DNA of 64,000 nucleotides from positions 1,230,436 through 1,294,435 of the forward strand of contig NZ_LMVB01000001.1 of NCBI RefSeq assembly GCF_001510645.1, given 5' to 3'. Both the position numbers and the translations under genes were made by a program. Below are positions 8,195-17,685 of this stretch, in pieces. The notes under the pieces are model-generated. The model searched no databases, was not told where the DNA came from, and saw nothing but the letters and a program-made list of their open reading frames with translations. Source of the DNA: Paenibacillus sp. FJAT-29882. Lineage in GTDB: Bacteria; Bacillota; Bacilli; Bacillales; DSM-1321. The first letter of the stretch is position 1; every line of letters begins with the position of its first letter.

Positions 8195-8725
8195 ATGGAT
8201 AAAAAACAGCGCCGGCTGATTATGAGAACATCAATCCTTGTTCTTTTAGGTGCAGCTTTAGTCTTTTCATTGTATGCGAATTTTACAAAAGACAAAGTAG
8301 CAGCCGTTCAAAAGGGTGACACGGCTCGGGATTTTGTGTTAACCGATATGGATGGGAATCGGCATAAGCTTTCTGATTATAAGGGGCAGGGAGTGTTCTT
8401 GAATTTTTGGGGTACATGGTGTAAGCCGTGTGAATATGAAATGCCGTTTATGGATAACCAATATCAGAAATATAAAGATCAAGGTGTGCAAATTCTTGCA
8501 GTTAACGTTGGAGAATCCGATTATTCTGTCAAAAAATTTGCTGAGAAGCATCAATTAACATTTCCTATTATGATTGATAACAATAATCAAGTGCAAACGG
8601 CTTATAAAGTAGATCCGCTGCCTGTTACCTTTTTAATAGATAAAGATGGAAGAATTGTGGACACACTAACTGGCAGTTTAAGTGAAGAGAGCATTCAAAA
8701 ACATATGGAGAGAATTAAACCATAA
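8195..8725 (+). CDS. resA: Thiol-disulfide oxidoreductase ResA
   Basis: ResA is a membrane-anchored extracytoplasmic thioredoxin-fold protein. It reduces the CXXCH cysteines of apocytochrome c so that heme can be attached. Start 8195 is preferred over an ATG six bases upstream because it leaves proper spacing from AGGGGG. The 176-residue product has an N-terminal membrane anchor (about 12-30), the active-site WC76-KP-C79 with the following Glu, and the cis-proline loop PLPVTFLI at about 141-148. It is first in the resABC cluster and 18 bp before resB. Confidence 0.95.
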   Translation: MDKKQRRLIMRTSILVLLGAALVFSLYANFTKDKVAAVQKGDTARDFVLTDMDGNRHKLSDYKGQGVFLNFWGTWCKPCEYEMPFMDNQYQKYKDQGVQILAVNVGESDYSVKKFAEKHQLTFPIMIDNNNQVQTAYKVDPLPVTFLIDKDGRIVDTLTGSLSEESIQKHMERIKP

Positions 8726-8743
8726 CATTGGGGAGTTTTTGAC

Positions 8744-10387
8744 ATGAAAGAAGTGGTGAAATGTGAGTGTGGCCATGTGAATCCGCATGGCACTATTTTG
8801 TGTGAATCTTGCGGTCGGGTACTAGATGAAACACAAAAAAACTCAAAGATGATTGATATGCGTTATGAGGGGAGCGCGCGTCGATCACAAACCTATAATA
8901 AATCGATGATTGATAAGATTTGGAATTTCTTTACTTCTGTAAAGGTAGGCGTCAGTTTGATCGTGATCTTACTCATCGCATCATCTGTGGGAACGATTTT
9001 TCCTCAAGAACAATACATACCTCCCACAGAATTACCTGAAGTTTTTTACGAAGCAGAGTACGGCTTTTTAGGCAAGTTGTACTATTTATTAGGATTTCAT
9101 AACTTATACAGTTCGTGGTGGTATTTAATTTGTATCGCGATGCTTGGGACTTCTCTTCTGATTGCAAGTATTGACCGCGTTGTTCCTCTTTATCGATCAC
9201 TGAAAAAACAGAAAATCGCGAGGCATGAAGGTTTTTTAAAGAAGCAGCGAATCTTTGGGATAACGAATACAGACAAACAGGCCAGCGATTTTGAAGAAAT
9301 CAAGAGAAGTTTGGAATCTAGAAGATATAAAGTCAAAGAAGAAAACGGCAACTTACTCGCGGAAAAAGGACGATTCTCTAGATGGGGTCCATATGTCAAC
9401 CATGCTGGTCTCATCATCTTTTTGATTGGTGGGATGCTTCGATTTTTACCAGGAATGTATGTCGATGAGGTACTTTGGCTACGTGAAGGCGAAACGAAAG
9501 AAATCCCCGGAACGGAGGGGCAATACGCCCTGAAAAACAATCAATTCAAAGTAGAAGTGTACGATAAAGAAAACGAGGAAGACCAAACATTCAATGCTGC
9601 CATTGATAAAGTGGGAACAATCGTAAAAAATTATCAAGCTGATGTAACACTTTATGAAAAAGAAGGCAATTCTCTTCCTGGGGAAGATGCAACATTAAAA
9701 AAGATCAAGGACCATGCGGTCAAAGTTAATTTTCCATTAAAACACGATCATTATGCGCTCTATCAAGTCGATTATAAACTTGATGAATTAAGTGAAATGT
9801 CATTTAATCTAATGAATAAAAGCACGAAAGAAACGTTTGGAACGATGACTATTTCGTTGGACGATCCCAAAACTATGTATGAGTTGAAGGATGGCTATTC
9901 AGTTGAGTTAATGAGCTATTTTCCTGATTTTGAATTTGATGAAAATCAGGAACCTGTTACTAAATCAAGAATTCCAAACAATCCAGCCTTCATATTTAAC
10001 ATGAAGACACCAGATAAACCAAAAGGTGAAGTCAGTTTTGTTGCTATTCAACAAACGCTTGAGCCACTAGGAGAAAATACATATAAGATGGCTTTTGCAG
10101 GAGTTGATACACGAAATGTTACAGCGCTTACTGTCAGAAAGGATCTAACTCTATGGATCTTCTTCGTTGGCGGCGGCATATTCATGATCGGTGTTATTCA
10201 AGGTGCTTATTGGAATCATCGACGTATTTGGATTCAAAGAAAAGACGGGGAAATTTGGCTGGCAGGACATACAAACAAAAACTGGCATGGATTAAAACGC
10301 GATATATCCATGATTCTTGAAGGCACGAATCTAAACGAGCCAGAAGATCAGTTGGAAGCCAAACATATTGGAGAAAAAGAGAAATAA
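8744..10387 (+). CDS. resB: Cytochrome c biogenesis protein ResB
   Basis: ResB (Ccs1) forms, with ResC, the system II synthase that moves heme outward and ligates it to cytochrome c. The 547 residues begin with a cytoplasmic zinc-ribbon-like module (CECGHVNPHGTILCESCGR). Transmembrane helices follow at about 65-85, 130-150 and 210-230, then a large extracytoplasmic domain and a last helix near 465-485. The conserved ARRSQTYNKSMIDKIWNFF and RFSRWGPYVNHAGLIIFLIG blocks are present. RBS GGGGAG. Operon with resA and resC. Confidence 0.95.
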   Translation: MKEVVKCECGHVNPHGTILCESCGRVLDETQKNSKMIDMRYEGSARRSQTYNKSMIDKIWNFFTSVKVGVSLIVILLIASSVGTIFPQEQYIPPTELPEVFYEAEYGFLGKLYYLLGFHNLYSSWWYLICIAMLGTSLLIASIDRVVPLYRSLKKQKIARHEGFLKKQRIFGITNTDKQASDFEEIKRSLESRRYKVKEENGNLLAEKGRFSRWGPYVNHAGLIIFLIGGMLRFLPGMYVDEVLWLREGETKEIPGTEGQYALKNNQFKVEVYDKENEEDQTFNAAIDKVGTIVKNYQADVTLYEKEGNSLPGEDATLKKIKDHAVKVNFPLKHDHYALYQVDYKLDELSEMSFNLMNKSTKETFGTMTISLDDPKTMYELKDGYSVELMSYFPDFEFDENQEPVTKSRIPNNPAFIFNMKTPDKPKGEVSFVAIQQTLEPLGENTYKMAFAGVDTRNVTALTVRKDLTLWIFFVGGGIFMIGVIQGAYWNHRRIWIQRKDGEIWLAGHTNKNWHGLKRDISMILEGTNLNEPEDQLEAKHIGEKEK

Positions 10388-10399
10388 GGTGGGGTATAC

Positions 10400-11578
10400 G
10401 TGGCAGAATTAAGCGCTAACTTGTTATATGCTTCTTTTGTCCTTTATTTAGTCGGTACATTTTTCTTTGGTGGCGCTATAAAGGAAAAAAAAGGAGCATC
10501 AGAAAAACAACAAAATAAATGGGCGATGATTGCCATTTATTTAACGGTATTGGGGTTTGTGTCACAACTTGGCTATTTTATTACAAGATGGATAGCAAGT
10601 GGACATGCTCCAGTAAGTAATTTATTTGAATTTACAACCTTTTTTGGCATGATGCTTATTGCTGCATTTATTTTGATTTATTTTATCTACAAAACACCTG
10701 CGTTAGGACTATTCGCTTTACCGATCGCCCTTCTTATCATTGCTTATGCAAGTATGTTCCCTCGGGAAATAGCACCACTCATTCCGGCACTTCAGAGTGA
10801 TTGGTTGCATATTCATGTAACGACGGCGGCGACTGGACAGGCAGTACTGGCTATTAGCTTTGTTGCTGCTATATTGTATCTTGTAAAATCTGTTGATCAA
10901 ACGCAAAAGAGCAAGAAGACCGCTTGGCTTGAAGTAATCATGTTCACAATGGTAGCAACACTAGGTTTTATCATCATCACATCGACTTTTTCTGCAATGG
11001 ATTATAAAGCAAACTTCACATGGATGAATAAATATGATAAAGAAGATGTGTTTGAATATCATTTGCCTGCGTTGATTGGCCCTCATGAAGGGGTATTAAT
11101 GACAGAAGGGAAACTGGAACCACTCGTAAAGATGCCGGCGATTATCGACGCAAATAAAGCAAATACTGTTGTGTGGTCGCTTTTTTCTGGAATAATTTTA
11201 TACGGTTTAATTCGCTTGATTTTTCGTAAAAGGGTGGCGGCCATTTTCAAGCCGTTGGTTAAGAACGTAAACTTAGATTTAGTCGATGAAATCAGCTATC
11301 GATCGATATTAATCGGCTTTCCCATTTTCACTCTTGGCGCTTTAATTTTTGCGATGATTTGGGCACAAATTGCCTGGACACGTTTCTGGGGATGGGATCC
11401 TAAAGAAGTATGGGCTTTAATTACCTGGCTGTTTTATGCAGCGTTTCTTCACTTACGCCTTTCAAAGGGCTGGCATGGAGAAAAATCAGCATGGCTTGCG
11501 GTAGTAGGTTTTGCCATCATTATGTTTAATCTAATCGTCGTGAACTTGATTTTAGCTGGACTTCATTCATATGCATAA
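10400..11578 (+). CDS. resC: Cytochrome c biogenesis protein ResC
   Basis: ResC (CcsA) is the heme-handling membrane protein of the system II cytochrome c synthase. The GTG start at 10400 follows AAGGTGGGG and lies 12 bp after resB. Multiple transmembrane helices are evident. The C-terminal part holds the tryptophan-rich WWD-type motif [19 protein letters not shown] (about residues 316-334). Histidines suited to heme ligation flank it (HIHVTTAA and FLHLRL). At 392 residues it has normal length. A terminator follows directly. Confidence 0.95.
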   Translation: MAELSANLLYASFVLYLVGTFFFGGAIKEKKGASEKQQNKWAMIAIYLTVLGFVSQLGYFITRWIASGHAPVSNLFEFTTFFGMMLIAAFILIYFIYKTPALGLFALPIALLIIAYASMFPREIAPLIPALQSDWLHIHVTTAATGQAVLAISFVAAILYLVKSVDQTQKSKKTAWLEVIMFTMVATLGFIIITSTFSAMDYKANFTWMNKYDKEDVFEYHLPALIGPHEGVLMTEGKLEPLVKMPAIIDANKANTVVWSLFSGIILYGLIRLIFRKRVAAIFKPLVKNVNLDLVDEISYRSILIGFPIFTLGALIFAMIWAQIAWTRFWGWDPKEVWALITWLFYAAFLHLRLSKGWHGEKSAWLAVVGFAIIMFNLIVVNLILAGLHSYA

Positions 11579-11586
11579 CTAAATCA

Positions 11587-11627
11587 AGAGGCGCTTCCAT
11601 TCATCAGAAAGGATCGCCTCTTTTTTA
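11587..11627 (+). terminator. Rho-independent terminator after resC
   Basis: GAGGCG pairs with CGCCTC and is followed by TTTTTT. It separates resABC from resDE in this genome, so resDE needs its own promoter or readthrough. Confidence 0.8.
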
Positions 11628-11754
11628 TATGATAGGCTAGGTTTGGTGCGAAAAACTTGTTAACCCGCTAATATCCTACTTCAATTTTTTTACGGGAATC
11701 AAGAAAAAATAGGTAAGAGATAAGCAGCCTAATCTAACTATGAAAGGTTTACTT

Positions 11755-11912
11755 TATCCCGCATTAACGGGCAGTAAGACCCCCACCTCAAGGCTTAGAG
11801 GAAACGAAGAAGAGTAGGTGGGGGACAACTGCCCGTAAAAGCCCGATTGGTTCAACTAACAATCAGTGGGGGATGAAGAACCCCCCACTGATTGAAGTTT
11901 CACTTTATTATA
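11755..11912 (+). repeat. intergenic repeat, family D (copy 2), multi-hairpin
   Basis: Three nested or adjacent hairpins are visible: ACGGGCAGT with ACTGCCCGT, CCCCCACCT with AGGTGGGGG, and AATCAGTGGGG with CCCCACTGATT. The flanking 'TTATCCCGCATTAACGGGCAGT' is the inverse of the module at 39131-39180. The element fills much of the 563-bp gap between resC and resD. No gene is seen in the remainder. Confidence 0.65.
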
Positions 11913-12141
11913 GGCTTTGCTAAAAGACCCGCGAAACTTTGGTTTGACACAAATAGGCCAATAATCTCTTTTTAATAGTATTAAAAAAAGATTGTTGTAC
12001 TCGTAGTAGAATAGGACATGAAAGCCTGAATAAGTGAAAGATTTGTGACAAACATAATATTCATTCGTACAAAAGCAGAAAGAGAATAGAAATGCCCGCT
12101 TGCATTTTGTAGAATAGAGGTAAGAAAGGGTGCAAACATAC

Positions 12142-12861
12142 ATGGGAAATCCGATTAAAATTTTAGTTGTAGATGATGAAGATAGAATTCGTCGCTTATT
12201 ACGAATGTATCTTGAAAGGGAAAACTATGAAATTGATGAGGCGGAAAATGGGGATATTGCGCTCACGAAGGCAATCGCAATTGATTATGATTTAATTCTT
12301 CTAGATATTATGATGCCTGGTAAAGATGGAATCGAAGTGTGTCGAGAATTAAGAGAAAAAAAAGCGACACCTATTATCATGCTTACGGCAAAAGGAGAAG
12401 AGGTTAATCGAGTGCAGGGCTTTGAAGTAGGCACAGACGACTATATTGTGAAGCCATTTAGCCCTAGAGAAGTTGTTCTACGGATAAAGGCATTGTTGCG
12501 CCGTACCGCTTCAAGTACGACATATGTACAACCTGATACTGCTACGAAGGATGTTATTGTGTTTCCTCATTTAACAATTGATCATGATGCACATCGTGTA
12601 ACTGCTGATGGGGTAGAAGTATCATTGACTCCAAAAGAATATGAATTATTATATTTCTTGGCCAAGTCTCCCGACAAAGTGTTTGATCGTGAGCAATTAC
12701 TAAAAGAAGTGTGGCATTATGAATTTTTTGGAGACCTTCGAACTGTAGATACCCATGTAAAACGACTGCGTGAAAAGTTGAATCGCATATCGGAAAATGC
12801 AGCTAAGATGATAACAACCGTATGGGGTGTTGGGTATAAGTTCGAAGTTATACAAGAATGA
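12142..12861 (+). CDS. resD: Response regulator ResD
   Basis: ResD is an OmpR/PhoB-type regulator that controls aerobic and anaerobic respiration genes. The receiver domain has the acidic pocket D11-D12, phosphoacceptor Asp55 (LLDIMMPGKDG), Thr82 and Lys104 (IVKPFSP). The C-terminal winged helix (about 145-235) carries SLTPKEYELLYFLAKSP and RTVDTHVKRLREKL. I chose ATG 12142 rather than the in-frame GTG 12 bases upstream, because the GTG overlaps the AAAGGG site. It overlaps resE by 4 bp. Confidence 0.96.
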   Translation: MGNPIKILVVDDEDRIRRLLRMYLERENYEIDEAENGDIALTKAIAIDYDLILLDIMMPGKDGIEVCRELREKKATPIIMLTAKGEEVNRVQGFEVGTDDYIVKPFSPREVVLRIKALLRRTASSTTYVQPDTATKDVIVFPHLTIDHDAHRVTADGVEVSLTPKEYELLYFLAKSPDKVFDREQLLKEVWHYEFFGDLRTVDTHVKRLREKLNRISENAAKMITTVWGVGYKFEVIQE

Positions 12862-14633
12862 AGCTATGGAGAAGTGTAGTTGGCAAGTTATGGGCGACCA
12901 TTTTATTATTGGTATCCCTCGTTTTAATCATTTTAACGATTTTACTCGTCGAGTTTTTTGGAAATTTTCAAATTGATGAAGTTGAAAATAATTTAATGAA
13001 GACCGCAAAACGTATTGTCGAGATAACCAATACCCATGCTGATACAGATGAAGTTTTACAGATTGCATCGGAAATGATCGGTATAGAAACCAAAATGCTC
13101 GTTTTGAATGATGAGAACATTATTTTCAGCTCAGAAGCAATGGAGAAATACGGTGTTAATCCAGAATTTCTAAAAAATGACCCTAATCTAATCAAGGTTT
13201 TCACAAAAAGGGAAATGGTGAAGAAAGAACTGCTGCTTCCACTGAAAGTTGGTAATCAAAAGATTTCAGCCATTGTTGTTGGGGTTCCGCTTGATTTAAA
13301 TGGTCAACAAGATGAAGTCTTTCTCTTTCAATCGTTAGAAACAATGGAAGAAGCCATTACATCTACTACAAAGTTCATTTTGCTTGCAGCTGGAGTCGCA
13401 ATTATCCTCACAACAATCTTTGCGTTCTTTTTATCAACGAGGATCAATGCTCCATTAACGAAAATGCGGGAAGTAGCATTTGAAGTGGCTAAGGGGAAGT
13501 TTGATACAAAAGTACCGATTGTAACAGATGATGAGATTGGTGAATTGGCGATTGCTTTTAACCAAATGGGCAAACAGTTGAAGAATAACATGAGTGCCTT
13601 AAACCAAGAAAAAGAGCATCTAGCTAGCATTTTAAGAAGTATGGCAGATGGAGTCATTACGTTTAATAGAGATGGAACCATTTTGCAAACAAACCCGCCT
13701 GCAGAGCGTTTTTTGCATAGTTGGACTTTCGAGAAACTTGAGAATAATGGAATGGTTCCGTCTGTACTCATGAATTTATTTGATCGCTCGGAGCTACTTG
13801 ACAAAGAACAAGTTGGTGAAATTTCTTTGCAAGGTCATGATTGGGTGTTAATCGTCAGTCCGTTATATGGAAGTGAGAGCATCCGAGGTGCAGTTGCGAT
13901 TATCCGTGATATGACGGATGAAAGGAAAATGGATAAACTCCGTACTGACTTCATTGCGAATGTCTCCCACGAATTGCGAACACCAATTAGTATGCTTCAA
14001 GGGTATAGTGAAGCAATCATTGATGATATTGCTGAAAATGAAGAAGACAAAAAGGAAATGGCAAAGGTTATTTATGATGAATCGCTCAGAATGGGACGAC
14101 TCGTTAACGACTTGCTTGATTTAGCCAGATTAGAATCGGAAAATATGCAACTTTGTTGTGATTGGATCCAAATGGAAGATTACTTAGAAAGAATCGTCTA
14201 TAAATTTTCGGGACTTGCTAAGGAAAAAGAAATTATTTTGATAACTTCATTGAGAAATCCAAATCTTGAATGGACGTTCGATCCTGACCGAATTGAACAG
14301 GTATTGACGAATTTAATTGATAATGCCATTCGTCATACGCCGATTAGTGGAAGAGTTGAAATCATTCAACGACTAGATGAACGCCATGGGTTGATGATAG
14401 AAGTGAAAGATTCAGGTTCTGGAATTCCAAAAGAGGATTTAGCCTTTGTGTTCGAACGCTTTTATAAAGCAGACAAAGCAAGAACTAGAGGGAGTTCAGG
14501 TACTGGTCTGGGGCTTTCTATCGCTAAAAATATTATCAATGCACATGATGGGAAAATATCGGTGAACAGCTTGATTGGAGTTGGAACCACTTTTACTTTT
14601 AGTTTGCCTCGAAAAATGAAAGAAAATGAATAA
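12858..14633 (+). CDS. resE: Sensor histidine kinase ResE
   Basis: ResE is the sensor kinase partner of ResD. In 591 residues the order is: TM helix at about 10-32, extracytoplasmic domain at about 33-170, TM2 at about 172-193, HAMP (about 194-247), PAS (about 253-355), then HisKA with phosphorylated His371 in FIANVSHELRTP and a HATPase_c domain (NLIDNAIRHTP, DSGSGIP, GTGLGLSIAKNI). The ATGA overlap with resD implies coupled translation. In B. subtilis sigX-rsiX follow resE. Here only repeats and a small ORF follow. Confidence 0.96.
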   Translation: MKLWRSVVGKLWATILLLVSLVLIILTILLVEFFGNFQIDEVENNLMKTAKRIVEITNTHADTDEVLQIASEMIGIETKMLVLNDENIIFSSEAMEKYGVNPEFLKNDPNLIKVFTKREMVKKELLLPLKVGNQKISAIVVGVPLDLNGQQDEVFLFQSLETMEEAITSTTKFILLAAGVAIILTTIFAFFLSTRINAPLTKMREVAFEVAKGKFDTKVPIVTDDEIGELAIAFNQMGKQLKNNMSALNQEKEHLASILRSMADGVITFNRDGTILQTNPPAERFLHSWTFEKLENNGMVPSVLMNLFDRSELLDKEQVGEISLQGHDWVLIVSPLYGSESIRGAVAIIRDMTDERKMDKLRTDFIANVSHELRTPISMLQGYSEAIIDDIAENEEDKKEMAKVIYDESLRMGRLVNDLLDLARLESENMQLCCDWIQMEDYLERIVYKFSGLAKEKEIILITSLRNPNLEWTFDPDRIEQVLTNLIDNAIRHTPISGRVEIIQRLDERHGLMIEVKDSGSGIPKEDLAFVFERFYKADKARTRGSSGTGLGLSIAKNIINAHDGKISVNSLIGVGTTFTFSLPRKMKENE

Positions 14634-14944
14634 AACACGAAAAGCTTGCCGGAAAATCTTGTTTCATAAGAAACTTTCATGGCGTTAAAACACCTTTGCC
14701 TAGTATTAAGGTAGATTGATTGCAAATAGAGAAACTGACTTCAATTAGGTGGCGGATCGGAGCAACATAGTAGTAGATGTCCATACGAAAGCTAGTTTAC
14801 TATTCGATGTAATGGGTAACAGTTTTAAGTCATACCGTCTACCGCTATACAAACCAGTAAGGCATTAGAGGAGGCGGTTCATGCTATCCTCTATTTGTCT
14901 ATGAAAACAGCATGAATCCTCATCATAATTTTAATCCGCATGAA
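14634..14944. other. gene-free interval after resE
   Basis: No coding sequence is supportable here. A TTCATGCT/AGCATGAA stem with flanking GAGG/CCTC (about 14870-14920) is the only structure seen. It lacks a clear T run. Confidence 0.4.
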
Positions 14945-15015
14945 CCCTTTACTTTAAGGCTTAGAGGAATTGAAGAAGCGAAGGTGGGAGATTACAGCCT
15001 GTTATCCGGAATAAA
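14945..15015 (+). repeat. intergenic repeat, family D (copy 3)
   Basis: This copy shares 'AAGGCTTAGAGGAA..GAAGAAG' with copy 2 (11755-11912) and 'GATTACAGCCTGTTA' with copy 1 (601-674). It therefore bridges the two. Confidence 0.55.
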
Positions 15016-15093
15016 AAATGAACGAAGTGGTCTACATATCAATCATTTCTCATACAAATAGAGAGTTGACGAAATTTATGTGAGGGGATAGAT

Positions 15094-15252
15094 ATGCTAG
15101 ATTATGGAAAACGTTTATTAATTGTATTGATTTTTGGAATTTGTATCAGTTTGATGTTTATTGGTGGGAAAGGTAAGCATGAAGTGGACGAAGGATTCAT
15201 TACAAGAAATCTTAACGAAAATGTGAAGGACAAATACGGATACTTCATGTGA
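15094..15252 (+). CDS. small hypothetical membrane protein (52 aa)
   Basis: A 52-codon ORF opens at ATG 15094 behind a plausible GAGGGGATA ribosome site. The peptide has a basic N-terminus (LDYGKR), one hydrophobic helix (LLIVLIFGICISLMFIGG, about 8-25) and a charged tail ending KDKYGYFM. It lies between resE and serA, where B. subtilis carries sigX-rsiX. I do not recognise the family. RBS, composition and topology favour a real small membrane protein, but only comparison with relatives would confirm it. Confidence 0.5.
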   Translation: MLDYGKRLLIVLIFGICISLMFIGGKGKHEVDEGFITRNLNENVKDKYGYFM

Positions 15253-15317
15253 ACTTTGTGTTTCTGACGATGAGTAACTACACGATATGATTCATGAATT
15301 GGCAAAAGAGGAAATCT

Positions 15318-15412
15318 AAAAATGGTCAGACCTCATACTCTATACACCGTTTAATCTGTCATGTACCTGTCATATAAACGATATATAGTAAATGTGAGTT
15401 CTGACCATTTTG
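15318..15412. repeat. hairpin repeat, family E (copy 1); probable serA terminator
   Basis: AAAATGGTCAGA pairs with a TCTGACCATTTT-like right arm. The inner segment 'CTCATACTCTATACACCGTTTA' is shared with copies at 37453 and 61496. Located just downstream of serA on the minus strand, it probably ends serA transcription. Confidence 0.6.
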
Positions 15413-15455
15413 TTATGGGACAGCCTCTTTGTTCATTAGGCAATATTTAGTTACT

Positions 15456-17033
15456 TCATTGTAACGTGATTCGATATAAGAATGTAATATCTTCAAGTTG
15501 TTTTAGTTTCTCTTGCATGTCATCACTTAATGGATTATCAAAAGAGAGAATCATGATGGCTTCCCCACCAGCTTGTTTACGACCGACTTGCATGGTCGCA
15601 ATATTCTCACCGTGGTCACCGATTATTTTACCAACACGGCCAATGACCCCGGGGCGATCCATATGCTGGACATACAATAAATTTCCTTCGGGATGGAAAT
15701 CTATTGTGAAATCATTCAAACGAACGATGCGTGAACCATAGTTTTCCACATATGTTCCACTAATGCCAAGTTGTTTGTTATCCCCCTTGGCTGTAACGGT
15801 AATTAAGTTACTATACCCAAACGTATCATGGGAAGTCTTTTCGCCAATTGTCAGACCGCGTTCTTTAGCAATCAAAAGAGCATTGACTTCATTGACGGGC
15901 ACATCTAATCTGGACTTGAAGAACCCAGATAGCAAGCTTTTTGTTAAAATACTTGCATCAAAATCCAAAGCTTCACCTGCATAATTCACCGAGATTTCAT
16001 GAATTCCCTCAGGCATACTTTGACTAATAATCGATCCCATCTGTTTTACTAGTTCATAAAAAGGTTGAACCTTAGCAAACACTTCTTTGGATATCGCCGG
16101 AAGATTGATCGAATTCGTGACAAGTTTGCCAGTAAGGAAAGATAGGACTTCTTGGGCAACTTGAGTCGCTACATTTAATTGAGCTTCTTTGGTCGAAGCC
16201 CCAAGATGAGGCGTTGCAATAACTGAATCAAGTTCGAGTAACTTATGTCCCAATGGTGGTTCTTCTGCAAAAACATCAATGGCAGCACCAGCAATATGCC
16301 CCATGACAATCAATTCGTACAAATCATCTTCATTAATAATGCCGCCTCTAGCACAATTTAATAGATAAACACCTTTTTTGCATGTTAATAAATTTTCTTT
16401 ATTTATTAGGCCTCTTGTTTCTGGTGTAAGAGGGGTATGCACTGTGATAATATCAGCCAAGGTTAATAGCTTTGCCAGCTCAAGCGGAGTAACCCCCATT
16501 TTCTTCGCCCGATCCGTCGTTAAGAATGGATCATAGACGAGTACATCCATCCCGAAAACTTTGGCACGTTTCGCGATTTCACTGCCGATTCTGCCCATTC
16601 CGACAATCCCTAAACTTTTCCCATAAAGCTCTGTACCTGTAAAAGAAGATCGTTTCCATTCCCCATTCTTAAGTGAGGCACGAGCTTGAGGAATATGCCG
16701 CATTAGAGAAGCCATCATAGCAAAAGTGTGCTCAGCTGTAGATATTGTATTCCCGTCTGGTGCATTGACAACGACGATTCCGCGTTTAGTAGCAGCGGGG
16801 ACATCGATATTATCGATTCCGACTCCAGCACGAGCGATGATTTTAAGATTTGGCATAGACGAAATTAGTTCTTCAGTTACAGTCGTTGCGCTTCTAACGA
16901 GGAGCGCATCTATTTCATGAAGTTCATTTTTTGCTTCTTCTACTGTTTTTTCAATTAGCTTTACCATAGGTGCTACTAATAATGGCCCTAGTCCCTCTGG
17001 TTTAATTGCGTCCGCCACTAAAATCTGATACAA
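15456..17033 (-). CDS. serA: D-3-phosphoglycerate dehydrogenase
   Basis: SerA catalyses the first committed step of serine synthesis, 3-phosphoglycerate to 3-phosphohydroxypyruvate with NAD. The 525-residue long form has the catalytic domain (about 1-310) with the NAD motif GMGRIG at about 145-150. The active-site Arg (NCARGGII), Glu (FAEEPP) and His (TPHLGAST) are present. An intervening domain and a C-terminal ACT domain (HMDRPGVIGRVGKIIGDHG) follow. The TTG start at 17033 reads YQILVADAI and is preceded by AGAGGGGGTG. Transcription starts from its own promoter. Confidence 0.95.
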   Translation of the reverse strand: MYQILVADAIKPEGLGPLLVAPMVKLIEKTVEEAKNELHEIDALLVRSATTVTEELISSMPNLKIIARAGVGIDNIDVPAATKRGIVVVNAPDGNTISTAEHTFAMMASLMRHIPQARASLKNGEWKRSSFTGTELYGKSLGIVGMGRIGSEIAKRAKVFGMDVLVYDPFLTTDRAKKMGVTPLELAKLLTLADIITVHTPLTPETRGLINKENLLTCKKGVYLLNCARGGIINEDDLYELIVMGHIAGAAIDVFAEEPPLGHKLLELDSVIATPHLGASTKEAQLNVATQVAQEVLSFLTGKLVTNSINLPAISKEVFAKVQPFYELVKQMGSIISQSMPEGIHEISVNYAGEALDFDASILTKSLLSGFFKSRLDVPVNEVNALLIAKERGLTIGEKTSHDTFGYSNLITVTAKGDNKQLGISGTYVENYGSRIVRLNDFTIDFHPEGNLLYVQHMDRPGVIGRVGKIIGDHGENIATMQVGRKQAGGEAIMILSFDNPLSDDMQEKLKQLEDITFLYRITLQ

Positions 17034-17076
17034 AACAAAACACCCCCTCTAAAATAATTCACTTAAATTTCAGTTA

Positions 17077-17105
17077 ATTTTACAGGATGGATATACAAGT
17101 GTCAA
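17077..17105 (-). promoter_or_regulatory. sigma-A promoter of serA
   Basis: On the minus strand TTGACA (17105-17100) is followed after exactly 17 bases by TAAAAT (17082-17077). This lies about 45 bp upstream of the serA start. Confidence 0.8.
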
Positions 17106-17387
17106 TTTTAGAAAGTTTCACATGTTAAAAACGAGGAAGATTTAATCATTTAGCACTCATTCGATCATAGTGCAAATTTAAATCCTTGCTTTTTTTTTCA
17201 TTCGATGATAAATTAAAACCAATCAAGATGGTATGGATATTTGAAAATGTATGTGTAATAGATTAGTAGCAGTTCGTTCTCCATCTTAAGAGATAGGTAA
17301 CAGAGGCTAATCTGGTCGCATATAATATTTCTTGTATTCTACTACTTGGAACACGTTTTCGGAAACGGAAAAAAAATCGAATAGGTC

Positions 17388-17512
17388 TATCTTCGGGGCG
17401 GGGCGTAATTCCCCACCGGCGGTGATGAAGGGACACCTTCAAAGCCCGCGAACCTTCGGGTTGATTTGGTGAGAATCCAAAGCCGACAGTATAGTCTGGA
17501 TGGGAGAAGATG
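17388..17512 (+). promoter_or_regulatory. FMN riboswitch (RFN element)
   Basis: The conserved core is present in order: ATCTTC (P1 left), GGGGCGGGGCG, TTCCCCACCGGCGGT, AAAGCCCGCGA, GGTGAGAATCC, AAAGCCGACAGT, GGATGGGAGAAGAT (P1 right). It lies upstream of the riboflavin transporter gene ribU. FMN binding is expected to shut down ribU expression. Confidence 0.97.
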
Positions 17513-17526
17513 GAGGTTTCTTTCGA

Positions 17527-17562
17527 AATGTTCAATTTTACTTGAATTGAACGTTTATTTGA
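17527..17562 (+). terminator. candidate riboswitch expression-platform terminator
   Basis: GTTCAATT pairs with AATTGAAC about ten bases downstream of the aptamer and is followed by a U-rich stretch. A second stem, CCCTTTA/TAAAGGG, lies at about 17580-17605. The first fits an FMN-dependent terminator. Confidence 0.5.
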
Positions 17563-17685
17563 CGATACCTTTAAAGCTCCCTTTAGTTCTATGAATTAAA
17601 GGGTATTTGAATGGTCGCAAATAATTTCGATGGAACCAATCCTCTTTTTCGTGGGGTAGATCACAAAAAAGAAGGAGAGAGATCT

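Noticed and set aside
15466-16920. Plus-strand ORFs opposite serA
   Set aside because: They are antisense shadows of a strongly conserved coding sequence, with no ribosome sites or recognisable domains.
17611-17685. Longer RibU N-terminus or a leader peptide upstream of ribU
   Set aside because: The ATG at 17611 has no ribosome site and sits inside the riboswitch leader. ATG 17686 has GAAGGAGAG and the usual N-terminus.
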